Assembly (NCBI GenBank): GCA_019090405.1
Contig: JAHRVZ010000407.1
Location: forward strand, 1-7,821
Source: Paracoccaceae bacterium
Lineage (GTDB): Bacteria; Pseudomonadota; Alphaproteobacteria; Rhodobacterales; Rhodobacteraceae
Direction: 5' to 3'
Length of the DNA: 7,821 bases
Positions within the stretch are counted from its first letter, which is position 1; each line of letters starts with the position of its first letter. The position numbers and the translations under genes are program-made. A model generated the notes under the pieces. That model searched no databases, had not been told where the DNA came from, and saw only the letters and a program-made list of their open reading frames with translations. Of the stretch, positions 1-6,919 are shown one piece after another.

Positions 1-13
1 ATCGGAGTGCCAC

Positions 14-862
14 ATGGCCACCAAAGACAAATCCGAAAATGCGCCAGGTGGTGCCATTGTCGAGACGATCAAAACCATCGTCTACGCGCTGTTGATTGCC
101 GGCGTCTTTCGCACGTTTCTTTTTCAGCCGTTCTGGATTCCGTCAAGTTCGATGAAAGAAACATTGTTGATTGGTGATTTCTTGTTCGTGAACAAGATGG
201 CTTATGGCTATTCCTATGCGTCCTGCCCCAGCCTGAAACTGCCCGGCATCGGCATCAACATTGACGCTGAAGACATCTGTGGCGTGTTCAAAGGCGACAA
301 TAAACGACTGTTTGGAGGCGAACCGGTTCGTGGTGATGTAATCGTGTTTCGCCATCCTGTAACCGGAGCGGACTATATCAAACGGCTGGTCGGGTTGCCT
401 GGTGACAAAATCCAGATGAAGGCAGGTGTTCTGCATATCAATGGAGTGGCTGTTAAGATTGTCGATGATGGCAACTTTGTAGAGCTTTATGAACCTCAGG
501 GGCCGTTGGGAAATCTGCCACGCTGTGAAAACGCACCTGTTGGAATGGGGGGCGAGTGCCTTAAATCCCGAGAGATTGAAACACTGCCAGGAGGTGTGGA
601 ACATACCATTCTGAATTTCGGCAATCAAAGTCTGGATAACACGGGTATCTATGCCGTACCCGACGGGCATTTCTTTTTCATGGGAGACAATCGGGATAAT
701 TCTACAGATAGCCGGGTTCCACAATCTGCCGGTGGTGTCGGTTATGTTCCGCTTGAGAACCTGATTGGCCGTGCTGATCGCATTGTTTTCTCGTCTGCTG
801 GTCGCTCGATGCTCTTTTTCTGGACCTGGCGGAAAGACCGGTTCTTTAAGGCGATTGAGTGA
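14..862 (+). CDS. lepB: Signal peptidase I (leader peptidase)
   Basis: Inner-membrane serine protease (family S26) that removes signal peptides from exported proteins on the periplasmic face, using a Ser/Lys dyad. The 282-residue protein has one hydrophobic anchor at about residues 20-37. It is followed by the box B motif PSSSM (43-47), with S46 as the expected nucleophile. DYIKRLVGLPGD (120-131) supplies the general base K123, and box E GDNRDNSTDSR lies at 224-234. Length is near the family norm. C171 and C182 could form a periplasmic disulfide; this is inference from the E. coli enzyme, which has a nearby cysteine pair. The ATG start has GGAG six bases upstream. The gene opens the visible operon and its stop overlaps the rnc start by 4 bases. 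In relatives acpS commonly lies just upstream, which here would be outside the window. Confidence 0.97.
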   Translation: MATKDKSENAPGGAIVETIKTIVYALLIAGVFRTFLFQPFWIPSSSMKETLLIGDFLFVNKMAYGYSYASCPSLKLPGIGINIDAEDICGVFKGDNKRLFGGEPVRGDVIVFRHPVTGADYIKRLVGLPGDKIQMKAGVLHINGVAVKIVDDGNFVELYEPQGPLGNLPRCENAPVGMGGECLKSREIETLPGGVEHTILNFGNQSLDNTGIYAVPDGHFFFMGDNRDNSTDSRVPQSAGGVGYVPLENLIGRADRIVFSSAGRSMLFFWTWRKDRFFKAIE

Positions 863-1545
863 AACTGTCTGCTGACCTAAGCGCATTTGAAGATCGGATA
901 GGGTATAAATTTTCCCAGCCCGAACTACTGGTGCGTGCATTGACGCACGGGTCGATTTCATCCCCGACACGGGAACATAATCAACGGTTGGAATTTCTGG
1001 GTGATCGGGTGCTGGGGCTGGTGATGGCTACCGCTTTGATGGATCAGGATTTAAACGCTACCGAGGGGCAATTGGCACCGCGGTTCAACGCGCTAGTCCG
1101 CAAAGAGGCCTGTGCCGATGTAGCACGCCAGATTGATTTGGGGACCGTGCTGAAACTTGGCCGATCCGAAATGCTGTCTGGGGGGCGTCGCAAACAGGCC
1201 TTGCTGGGCGATGCAATGGAGGCCGTGATTGCTGCGGTTTATCGTGATGGCGGGTACAAGGCCGCCAACGAAATGATCCTGCGGCTGTGGGGTGATCGGG
1301 TTGTGCAGGTGCAAAGTGATGCACGAGACGCTAAAACCGCGCTTCAGGAATGGGCGCAGGGTCGCAAGCTAAGCCCACCCACATACGTTGAACTGTCCCG
1401 TAGCGGGCCAGATCATGCTCCGGTGTTTAACATTGCGGCACGGCTGGAAAACGGGGATGAGGCGCAGGCGACTGCCGGATCGAAACGGCAGGCAGAACAG
1501 GCGGCCGCTGCGGAATTGCTGAAGAAACTGGAGCAAAAGACATGA
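859..1545 (+). CDS. rnc: Ribonuclease III
   Basis: Double-strand-specific endoribonuclease that processes rRNA precursors and structured mRNAs, acting as a Mg-dependent dimer in the cytoplasm. The 228-residue protein has the usual two domains. The endonuclease domain (about 5-150) carries the signature NQRLEFLGD (41-49), with E45 and D49, and the second metal-binding pair D118 and E121 in GDAMEA. A dsRNA-binding domain follows (about 155-226), ending in the Ala/Lys-rich helix KRQAEQAAAAELL. The position equivalent to E. coli E38 is Q42, a substitution I recall as common in this family. The start is GTG, sharing a GTGA overlap with the lepB stop, which points to translational coupling. The stop likewise overlaps the era start in ATGA. 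Length matches E. coli RNase III (226 residues). Confidence 0.97.
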   Translation: MKLSADLSAFEDRIGYKFSQPELLVRALTHGSISSPTREHNQRLEFLGDRVLGLVMATALMDQDLNATEGQLAPRFNALVRKEACADVARQIDLGTVLKLGRSEMLSGGRRKQALLGDAMEAVIAAVYRDGGYKAANEMILRLWGDRVVQVQSDARDAKTALQEWAQGRKLSPPTYVELSRSGPDHAPVFNIAARLENGDEAQATAGSKRQAEQAAAAELLKKLEQKT

Positions 1546-2447
1546 CAAAAGCCGGATTTGTGGCCCTGATTGGTGAACCCAATGCCGGGAAATCAACGTT
1601 GATGAACCGCATGGTTGGGGCCAAGGTGTCGATCGTGACCCATAAGGTTCAAACTACCCGCGCGCGCATTCGTGGCGTCGCAATCGAAGGCGATGCACAA
1701 ATCGTGTTTGTCGATACACCGGGGCTGTTTCAGCCACGCCGCCGCCTTGACCGCGCGATGGTTGCGGCGGCCTGGGGCGGGGCTGCAGACGCCGATGTGG
1801 TTGTTTTGATGATCGAGGCCCATCGCGGCGTGACCGAGGGCGTAGAGCGCATTCTGGAAGGCCTGCAAGAGATCGGAAAGGGACGCAAGGTTGCGCTGGC
1901 GATTAACAAGATCGACCGCGTTGAAGCTGAAGCGTTGCTTGCACTGGCCGAGAAAATGAACGCGCAGTATAGTTTTGCCGAGACCTTTATGATTTCGGCA
2001 GAAAAGGGCCATGGCGTCGATCATCTGCGCAAATGGCTGGCGGAACAATTGCCAAAGGGTCCGTGGCTTTACCCCGAAGACCAGATCGCAGATTTGCCTC
2101 TGCGTATGATTGCGGCAGAAATGACCCGTGAAAAATTGACGCTAAGACTGCATCAGGAATTGCCCTATCAGTTGACGGTTGAAACCGAAAACTGGCAAGA
2201 GCGCAAAGACGGCAGTGCGCGGATTGATCAAGTGATTTACGTGATACGGGATGGGCACAAGGGCATTATTCTGGGCCAGAAAGGTGAAACCATCAAAGCC
2301 ATTGGTCAGGCCTCGCGCAAAGAGCTAGAGGAATTTCTGGATCGTAAGGTGCACCTGTTTCTTAAGATTAAGGTTCGTCCTAAATGGTTGGACGAATCTG
2401 AACGCTATTCGGAAATGGGTTTGAATTTCAAAGACGGAAACGAATGA
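1542..2447 (+). CDS. era: GTPase Era
   Basis: Essential GTPase that binds the 3' end of 16S rRNA and checks late 30S subunit assembly, peripherally associated with the inner membrane. The 301-residue protein has the TrmE-Era-EngA G domain followed by a KH RNA-binding domain, as in the family standard. Visible motifs are the G1 P-loop GEPNAGKS (11-18), the switch I region TTRARIRG (38-45), G3 DTPG (58-61) and G4 NKID (122-125). The KH domain lies at about 200-285, with its GxxG loop GQKG at 245-248. The ATG start lies in an ATGA overlap with the rnc stop, and the stop makes another ATGA overlap with the next gene. Co-transcription with rnc is widely conserved and links rRNA cleavage with 30S maturation. 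Confidence 0.98.
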   Translation: MTKAGFVALIGEPNAGKSTLMNRMVGAKVSIVTHKVQTTRARIRGVAIEGDAQIVFVDTPGLFQPRRRLDRAMVAAAWGGAADADVVVLMIEAHRGVTEGVERILEGLQEIGKGRKVALAINKIDRVEAEALLALAEKMNAQYSFAETFMISAEKGHGVDHLRKWLAEQLPKGPWLYPEDQIADLPLRMIAAEMTREKLTLRLHQELPYQLTVETENWQERKDGSARIDQVIYVIRDGHKGIILGQKGETIKAIGQASRKELEEFLDRKVHLFLKIKVRPKWLDESERYSEMGLNFKDGNE

Positions 2448-2773
2448 CCCGGCTGACGGCAGATTTCTGGGTGCAGGCCTATTTGACACGGCTGAGATTG
2501 CAGGAAATTCCAGCCTTTGTGGTTGCGCATGGCGATGACACGGCGGGCGCTGTTTTGGTCAAGTTGAACACTTTGGACGGGCAGGCGCGGGCCTTTCAGC
2601 GCGAATTTGATCTGATGTCAGGGGATCGGCATTGGGCAGAATTGATTGCCGGGACGGAACCCGATGTAGACGCGGCGATTTCGCGCCAGCGCGGGTTTGA
2701 TCCGGACCTGTGGGTGATTGAAGTCGAGGACCGCCAAGGCCGTCATTTGCTGGATGAGCCAGGTTTGGGGTAA
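2444..2773 (+). CDS. DUF1491 family protein of unknown function
   Basis: Small (109-residue), probably cytosolic protein without signal peptide or membrane segment. It matches what I know of DUF1491, a family largely confined to alphaproteobacteria and often found between era and recO in Rhodobacterales. Recognisable conserved stretches are TADFWVQAYLTRL near the N-terminus, AGAVLVKLNTLDG in the middle, and FDPDLWVIEVEDRQGRHLL near the C-terminus. The compact mix of predicted strands and helices shows no catalytic motif that I recognise. The ATG overlaps the era stop by 4 bases, so translation is probably coupled to Era. Stoichiometric expression with rnc and era suggests a role near RNA processing or ribosome assembly, but that is context only. 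The family call is confident and the function is unknown. Confidence 0.88.
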   Translation: MTRLTADFWVQAYLTRLRLQEIPAFVVAHGDDTAGAVLVKLNTLDGQARAFQREFDLMSGDRHWAELIAGTEPDVDAAISRQRGFDPDLWVIEVEDRQGRHLLDEPGLG

Positions 2774-2789
2774 ACCAGAACGAGCAGAC

Positions 2790-2833
2790 GGAAAATTTCA
2801 AATTTTCCGGGTCGTTTTCTTTCAAAGAAAACG
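2790..2833. repeat. Two adjacent AT-rich palindromes in the DUF1491-recO gap
   Basis: Two perfect inverted repeats lie side by side. The first has arms GGAAAATT (2790-2797) and AATTTTCC (2801-2808) around the loop TCA. The second has arms CGTTTTCTTT (2813-2822) and AAAGAAAACG (2824-2833) around a single C. Both are centred on the same core, TTTCAAA, and their centres are 24 bases apart. Neither is followed by a clear T-run on the + strand, so they do not look like standard intrinsic terminators. They may be a dispersed intergenic palindromic element, an mRNA-stabilising or attenuating structure, or a protein-binding site. The symmetry is directly visible; the role is unknown. Confidence 0.7.
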
Positions 2834-2868
2834 GTGGTTGTGGATGGGTTTGAGGACGCAATTAGATC

Positions 2869-3591
2869 ATGGATTGGCGCGATCACGGGATATTGCTGAG
2901 CACGCGACTTCACGGTGAAAGTTCGGCCATTATTGATGTGTTTACGCAATCACATGGACGTCATTCTGGCGTGGTGCGCGGTGGGGCCAGCCGCAAGATA
3001 GCGCCGGTGTTGCAACCGGGTGCGCAGCTGGATGTGGAATGGCGCGCCCGGCTTGAGGATCACCTTGGCAGTTACCGCGTTGAACCATTGCGTAGTCGGG
3101 CGGCGGCGCTGTCCGGGCGGCTGACACTGGCCGGCCTAAACACAGTGACAGCCTTGTTGACATTTTGCTTACCAGATCGAGAGCCACACGCCGCGTTGTA
3201 TCAACGCACAGAGCAGCTTTTGGATTTGTTAGGGCAAGACGAGGTTTGGCCGCTGGCCTATCTGAATTGGGAATTGGGTTTGCTTGAGGAAATGGGGTTT
3301 GGAATGGATCTTAGCTCTTGCGCCGCAACTGGCCAGACCACCGATCTGATATATGTTTCGCCTAAATCGGGACGCGCTGTGTCAAAACAGGGGGCCGGGG
3401 AATGGGCCGACCGGATGCTGCCGCTTCCTGATTGTCTACGAAAACAGGGACCGGCGCCGGATGAAGACATTGCATTGGCGTTCAAAACAACGGGCTATTT
3501 CCTGATGCACCGGCTGGCCCCGGCGTTGGGCAACAAACCCTTGCCCGAGGCGCGGGCAAGGTATGTTGATCGGTTTACTCGGACGCTTTGA
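2869..3591 (+). CDS. recO: DNA repair protein RecO
   Basis: RecFOR-pathway mediator that binds single-stranded DNA and SSB, anneals complementary strands and, with RecR, helps load RecA at gaps. The 240-residue protein starts with the typical MDWRDHGILLSTRLHGESSAI segment, split here as MDWRDHGILL followed by STRLHGESSAI, and has an N-terminal OB fold (about 1-78) containing HGRHSGVVRGG. A helical C-terminal domain follows, with the family stretch YLNWELGLLEEMGFGMDLSS. The zinc-ribbon region (about 145-180) keeps only one cysteine, C151, of the four found in zinc-binding RecO proteins, so it probably does not bind metal. The ATG is the first possible start, because an in-frame TAG lies two codons upstream. 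GAGGA at 2852-2856 is a ribosome-binding site with rather long spacing. The 3' end overlaps the convergent META-domain gene by 17 bases. Confidence 0.95.
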   Translation: MDWRDHGILLSTRLHGESSAIIDVFTQSHGRHSGVVRGGASRKIAPVLQPGAQLDVEWRARLEDHLGSYRVEPLRSRAAALSGRLTLAGLNTVTALLTFCLPDREPHAALYQRTEQLLDLLGQDEVWPLAYLNWELGLLEEMGFGMDLSSCAATGQTTDLIYVSPKSGRAVSKQGAGEWADRMLPLPDCLRKQGPAPDEDIALAFKTTGYFLMHRLAPALGNKPLPEARARYVDRFTRTL

Positions 3592-3967
3592 ACACCATTT
3601 CACGCCCCGATTCGTTGGTCAGGATCAAGGTATCACCCGACACTTCGGATTGTGACATTTCACCCAATGCAGTCAGAAAAGTCGTTTCTGACTCAAGCTC
3701 TGGGCAGGCCATGCGGGTCGCGGCCAAGGGGCCGGTTTCAAACCACGGATAGGGAGCGTCCATCTTTCCCGAGTATGAATTGCAGGCTGCCTTTCCAGCA
3801 ATCTTCCCGGATTCAGGGAAGGTGACAGTAGCAGTTGCGTCGAAGGCAGTGCCGTCAATTTCAGTCAGTTGCCAAATCCTATCAGCTCCACCATAGCCTG
3901 CGACGGTTTCATCGTTGCCGCATTGGCCAAGCCCGAACAACCCGGCGATAAAAACCAGTCTCAGCAC
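3575..3967 (-). CDS. META-domain (HslJ-like) secreted or lipoprotein-like protein
   Basis: Small 130-residue protein with a hydrophobic N-terminus (residues 2-15) followed by C16, then a single META domain (about 30-129). Domain hallmarks are IWQLTEIDG near residue 31, GKAACNSYSG (58-67), LAATRMACP (81-89) and the closing strand GREMVFKAS. The family includes HslJ, an E. coli heat-inducible protein linked to novobiocin resistance; its biochemical role is not settled. Export is likely. C16 could be a lipidation site, but the residue before it is Q15, not the usual G or A, so the lipobox is imperfect. The start is GTG, the only start codon after an in-frame TAA five codons upstream, with AAGGGA at suitable distance. 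It lies 24 bases after the reductase gene and is probably co-transcribed with it. Confidence 0.82.
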   Translation of the reverse strand: MLRLVFIAGLFGLGQCGNDETVAGYGGADRIWQLTEIDGTAFDATATVTFPESGKIAGKAACNSYSGKMDAPYPWFETGPLAATRMACPELESETTFLTALGEMSQSEVSGDTLILTNESGREMVFKASE

Positions 3968-3991
3968 GCAAGAGTTCCCTTATTGGACAGA

Positions 3992-5017
3992 TTATAGAAG
4001 TTTATTATCAACAAGATAGTCTCCAGAATCGCGCACCGCCTGCCGGACATCTCGAAATTTCATACCCAAAATTGACTGCGCCCTTGCTCCGGATGCGTTT
4101 TCGGGTTTGCCCAGCATTGGAACGATACCGCGGATGGTTTTGTCAAAAATTCCAATCAATCGGATCAAAATATTTGGCGCAACACGGGTCGGGATTTTAT
4201 AAGTCGGGTGATCTGCTTTGAGTAACTCTGCGATTTCAACAAATCTCAGAGTTCGATCAACGCCGATGAATCGCTTGCCAATGCTTTCGGGTGTTTGCAT
4301 GGCACGAATATGCATCAAAGCGATGTCGCGTACATCCACACTTGGAAAGCCGATATCGGGGACCATCGGATCTTTGCCCCGCATAAGCCGGTCAATTACG
4401 TCTATTGACGTGCCGAAATTATTGTCCAGCGGGGCGCCCATCACAAAAGAAGGGTTAATCATGGTGATTTGCATGTCCGGCGCATGAGCAGCCTGCCAAT
4501 CCCAAACAGCGCGTTCGGCCAGAGTTTTGGATTTCAAATAGGGAGTGACCCCCGGACCCGTCAGCTTGCTCCAATCGCTTTCGTTATGGCTGTTGCGTCC
4601 CTCGGGCAGTTCACAATTGGTGACGGCAACGGTCGAAGATGTCATGATTACGCGCTGTACTCCCGCCTGTTTTGCAGCTTTGACAGCGCGCAACGCCCCC
4701 TGAACAGCCGGTTGAATAAGCTCTTGTTCATCTTTGGGCATCTCTAACGGAAAGGGCGACGCGGTGTGCATCACGACATCCACGCCTTGCATGGCATCTG
4801 CCCAGCCGTCATCGCTATTCAGGTCCAACGCAATAACGCGCAAATTCTCTAGTGCGGCGGGGTCATTTAGATGTGGCTTAAGGGCCGCGCGCAATTCTTC
4901 CTCGCGCCTGGTGCTACGAGTCGAGCCGACAACAGTGTAGCCGCCATTGAGCAACTGCAAAACAAGATGCTTGGCGATATATCCAGTCGCACCGGTGACA
5001 AGTATCGTTTGGGTCAT
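3992..5017 (-). CDS. Extended SDR, NAD(P)-dependent aldehyde/dihydroflavonol-4-reductase-like
   Basis: Cytosolic Rossmann-fold oxidoreductase of the extended short-chain dehydrogenase/reductase class, 341 residues. The N-terminal cofactor loop is TGATGYIA (8-15), a TGxxGxxA version of the usual TGxxGxxG. R34 and R37 after the second strand suggest NADP(H) preference. HTASPF (84-89) is the strand-4 motif, TSS (126-128) holds the catalytic serine, and Y160-xxx-K164 (YLKSK) is the catalytic pair. The NPSFVMGAPL stretch beyond it matches dihydroflavonol-reductase and aldehyde-reductase subfamilies. The C-terminal part (about 200-341) is the variable substrate domain, so the substrate cannot be read from sequence. 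The ATG start has AAAGG six bases upstream. It follows mcd by 66 bases with no visible terminator, so read-through from the mcd promoter is possible. Family membership is firm; a metabolic role with mcd is unproven. Confidence 0.9.
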   Translation of the reverse strand: MTQTILVTGATGYIAKHLVLQLLNGGYTVVGSTRSTRREEELRAALKPHLNDPAALENLRVIALDLNSDDGWADAMQGVDVVMHTASPFPLEMPKDEQELIQPAVQGALRAVKAAKQAGVQRVIMTSSTVAVTNCELPEGRNSHNESDWSKLTGPGVTPYLKSKTLAERAVWDWQAAHAPDMQITMINPSFVMGAPLDNNFGTSIDVIDRLMRGKDPMVPDIGFPSVDVRDIALMHIRAMQTPESIGKRFIGVDRTLRFVEIAELLKADHPTYKIPTRVAPNILIRLIGIFDKTIRGIVPMLGKPENASGARAQSILGMKFRDVRQAVRDSGDYLVDNKLL

Positions 5018-5083
5018 CCAATTGCCTTTGTGACGAGGGATTAACCTTTATCACATAAGCCCGGTTTTCAGAATTTCCAATCT

Positions 5084-6772
5084 TTATCCCAATAATCTGC
5101 GCGCAATGACCTGCGCCTGGATTTCAGCAGCGCCTTCAAAGATATTCAGAATTCGCGCATCGCACAAAATTCGGCTGATCTTATATTCCAATGCAAATCC
5201 GTTGCCGCCGTGGATTTGCAAGCCGTTGTCTGCAGCCGCCCAAGCCACGCGCGCACCCAGCAATTTCGCCATTCCGGCCTCAAGATCACAGCGCCGGTCG
5301 GCGTCTTTTTCACGGCCGCTGTAATAGGTCAGTTGCCGCGCGATCATCAGTTCAACCGCCATCATCGCCAGCTTGCCCGCGACGCGTGGGAAATTGATCA
5401 GCGATTTGCCGAATTGTTTGCGATCAACTGCGTATTGCATCGACACATCCAGTGCGGATTGCGCCACGCCAATGGCGCGGGCTGCGGTCTGGATGCGGGC
5501 CGATTCAAAGGTCTCCATCAGTTGTTTGAAACCTTTGCCTTCTTCGCCGCCAAGCAGGTTTTCACCTTTGACGTGAAAGCCGTCAAAGGCCAGTTCGTAT
5601 TCCTTCATGCCGCGATAGCCCAGCACTTCGATTTCGCCGCCGGTCATGCCGTCGGTTGGAAATGGGTTTTCGTCGGTGCCTGCGGTTTTCTCAGCGAGAA
5701 ACATCGACAATCCGCGATGGTCTTTGCTGTCGGAATCGGTGCGGACCAACAAGGTCATAACATGGGTGCGCGCCGCGTGGGTGATCCATGTCTTGTTTCC
5801 GGTGACGCGGTAATCGTCACCGTCCTTAACGGCGCGGGTGCGCAACGATCCCAGATCAGACCCGGTGTTGGGTTCGGTGAACACGGCTGTTGGCAAGGTT
5901 TCAGCGCTGGCGATACGTGGAAGCCACTTTTGTTTCTGCTCATCGGTTCCACCACATAGAATCAGCTCTGCGGCAATTTCAGACCGCGTGCCAAGAGAGC
6001 CAACCCCGATATAGCCACGCGACAATTCTTCGGATACGACGCACATCGACAGTTTTGACAGACCCAAACCACCGTATTCTTCGGGGATAGTCAGCCCAAA
6101 GACGCCCATTTCGGCAAGTTCGTTAATGATTTCAATCGGAATCAGTTCGTCCTTTAGATGCCAGTCATGGGCAAAAGGTTCGACCTTTTCCGACGCATAA
6201 CGACGGAATTGTTCGCGGATCATCTCTAACTCATCATCCAGACCAGTGGCGCCTACGGTGACGCTGGCCGTCTGTTCCTGCATCAGTTCAACCAGCCGCA
6301 ATCTTGCAGCCTGAGTATTGCCATTCTGGGTCAGGGTTTGCACCGCGGGTTCCATCAATCCACGCATGTCATCCTGCGTCAGGCCCATGTCCTGCAGTCG
6401 GATAATCTCTCCCTGACTCATCGGGATGCCGCCGCTAATCTGGCAGAGGTATTCTCCGAATGCGATCTGGTGGATCAACTGTTCGATTTCGCCAAACTTT
6501 GCATCTGCGTGCAACTGTTCAGCCCAAGTTTGCATCTGTTGCAGGCTTTGATGGTAGGTTGCCAGCCACGCTAACCCGTGTGCAGCGGTCTGGTTGGCTT
6601 CGATCAATGGGCCGGTTACGCGGCCATTTTCACTGAGCAACCCGCGCAGTTTGTCACGCGCGGTTTCAAATATCGCATGAACCGGCGCAATAGCGGCCCC
6701 GGTCAGGGCCAGAAGGTCTGGCAGCACCACGTCAGCATTCAAATTGTCTGTCATTTGTTCATCCCGCGCCAT
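5084..6772 (-). CDS. mcd: (2S)-Methylsuccinyl-CoA dehydrogenase, ethylmalonyl-CoA pathway
   Basis: FAD-dependent acyl-CoA dehydrogenase that oxidises (2S)-methylsuccinyl-CoA to mesaconyl-CoA in the ethylmalonyl-CoA pathway, passing electrons to electron-transfer flavoprotein. At 562 residues it is about 170 longer than ordinary acyl-CoA dehydrogenases. The extra N-terminal domain (1 to about 175, helical, with GEYLCQISGGIPMSQGE) is a mark of Mcd. The core has a helical domain (about 180-290), the FAD-contacting FTEPNTGSD (298-306), NKTWITHAART in the beta domain, and GYRGMKEYELAFDGF. The C-terminal domain ends in IFEGAAEIQ, with E546 at the canonical catalytic-base position. The chosen ATG has AAGGGA eight bases upstream; M7 is an alternative start with a weaker site. 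Identification is from remembered resemblance to Rhodobacter/Paracoccus Mcd. A different long acyl-CoA dehydrogenase is the alternative, less likely reading. Confidence 0.87.
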   Translation of the reverse strand: MARDEQMTDNLNADVVLPDLLALTGAAIAPVHAIFETARDKLRGLLSENGRVTGPLIEANQTAAHGLAWLATYHQSLQQMQTWAEQLHADAKFGEIEQLIHQIAFGEYLCQISGGIPMSQGEIIRLQDMGLTQDDMRGLMEPAVQTLTQNGNTQAARLRLVELMQEQTASVTVGATGLDDELEMIREQFRRYASEKVEPFAHDWHLKDELIPIEIINELAEMGVFGLTIPEEYGGLGLSKLSMCVVSEELSRGYIGVGSLGTRSEIAAELILCGGTDEQKQKWLPRIASAETLPTAVFTEPNTGSDLGSLRTRAVKDGDDYRVTGNKTWITHAARTHVMTLLVRTDSDSKDHRGLSMFLAEKTAGTDENPFPTDGMTGGEIEVLGYRGMKEYELAFDGFHVKGENLLGGEEGKGFKQLMETFESARIQTAARAIGVAQSALDVSMQYAVDRKQFGKSLINFPRVAGKLAMMAVELMIARQLTYYSGREKDADRRCDLEAGMAKLLGARVAWAAADNGLQIHGGNGFALEYKISRILCDARILNIFEGAAEIQAQVIARRLLG

Positions 6773-6793
6773 GAATCTGGTCCCTTATAGCCG

Positions 6794-6830
6794 TTGCGCA
6801 GCACCTAGTCACTTTGCGGGTGCAGCGCAA
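6794..6830. promoter_or_regulatory. 12-bp inverted repeat upstream of mcd, candidate operator
   Basis: Arms TTGCGCAGCACC (6794-6805) and GGTGCAGCGCAA (6819-6830) are inverted repeats with one mismatch in 12, separated by 13 bases. The element lies 22 bases upstream of the mcd ATG and overlaps the start site implied by the weak promoter proposed at 6833-6863. It could be an operator for a repressor or a hairpin in the mcd leader. It is not followed by a T-run in either direction, which argues against a terminator. The symmetry is visible; the regulator is unknown. Confidence 0.5.
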
Positions 6831-6832
6831 TT

Positions 6833-6863
6833 AAAATACGCTAGAGGGTGGACAAAAGTTCAA
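6833..6863 (-). promoter_or_regulatory. Possible sigma-70-type promoter for mcd
   Basis: Read on the - strand, TTGAAC (6863-6858, 4 of 6 to consensus) precedes TATTTT (6838-6833, 4 of 6) with a 19-base spacer. The spacer is long and the match weak, so this is only the best candidate in the divergent gap. A promoter somewhere in 6773-6919 is expected for both mcd and the transporter. I found no convincing -35/-10 pair for the + strand. Confidence 0.25.
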
Positions 6864-6919
6864 TAATTGCGCGGTACTTATTTGTAGTGCAGTTAATGAT
6901 TCAAATGGTATGACGGGGT

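Noticed and set aside
143..970. Long open frame on the - strand (275 codons) across lepB
   Set aside because: It is antisense to lepB and the start of rnc, both with clear catalytic motifs. Its translation resembles no family I know.
1593..2048. 151-codon open frame on the - strand inside era
   Set aside because: Antisense to the Era G domain; no recognisable domain or ribosome-binding site.
2718..2949. Short overlapping frames across the DUF1491-recO gap on both strands
   Set aside because: They are created by the AT-rich palindromes, overlap the ends of known genes and have no protein-like features.
4469..4747. 92-codon frame on the + strand within the reductase gene
   Set aside because: Antisense to the SDR region holding the TSS and YxxxK catalytic motifs; no support as a gene.
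5210..5959. 249-codon open frame on the + strand inside mcd
   Set aside because: Antisense shadow of mcd. The opposite strand encodes conserved acyl-CoA dehydrogenase motifs throughout.
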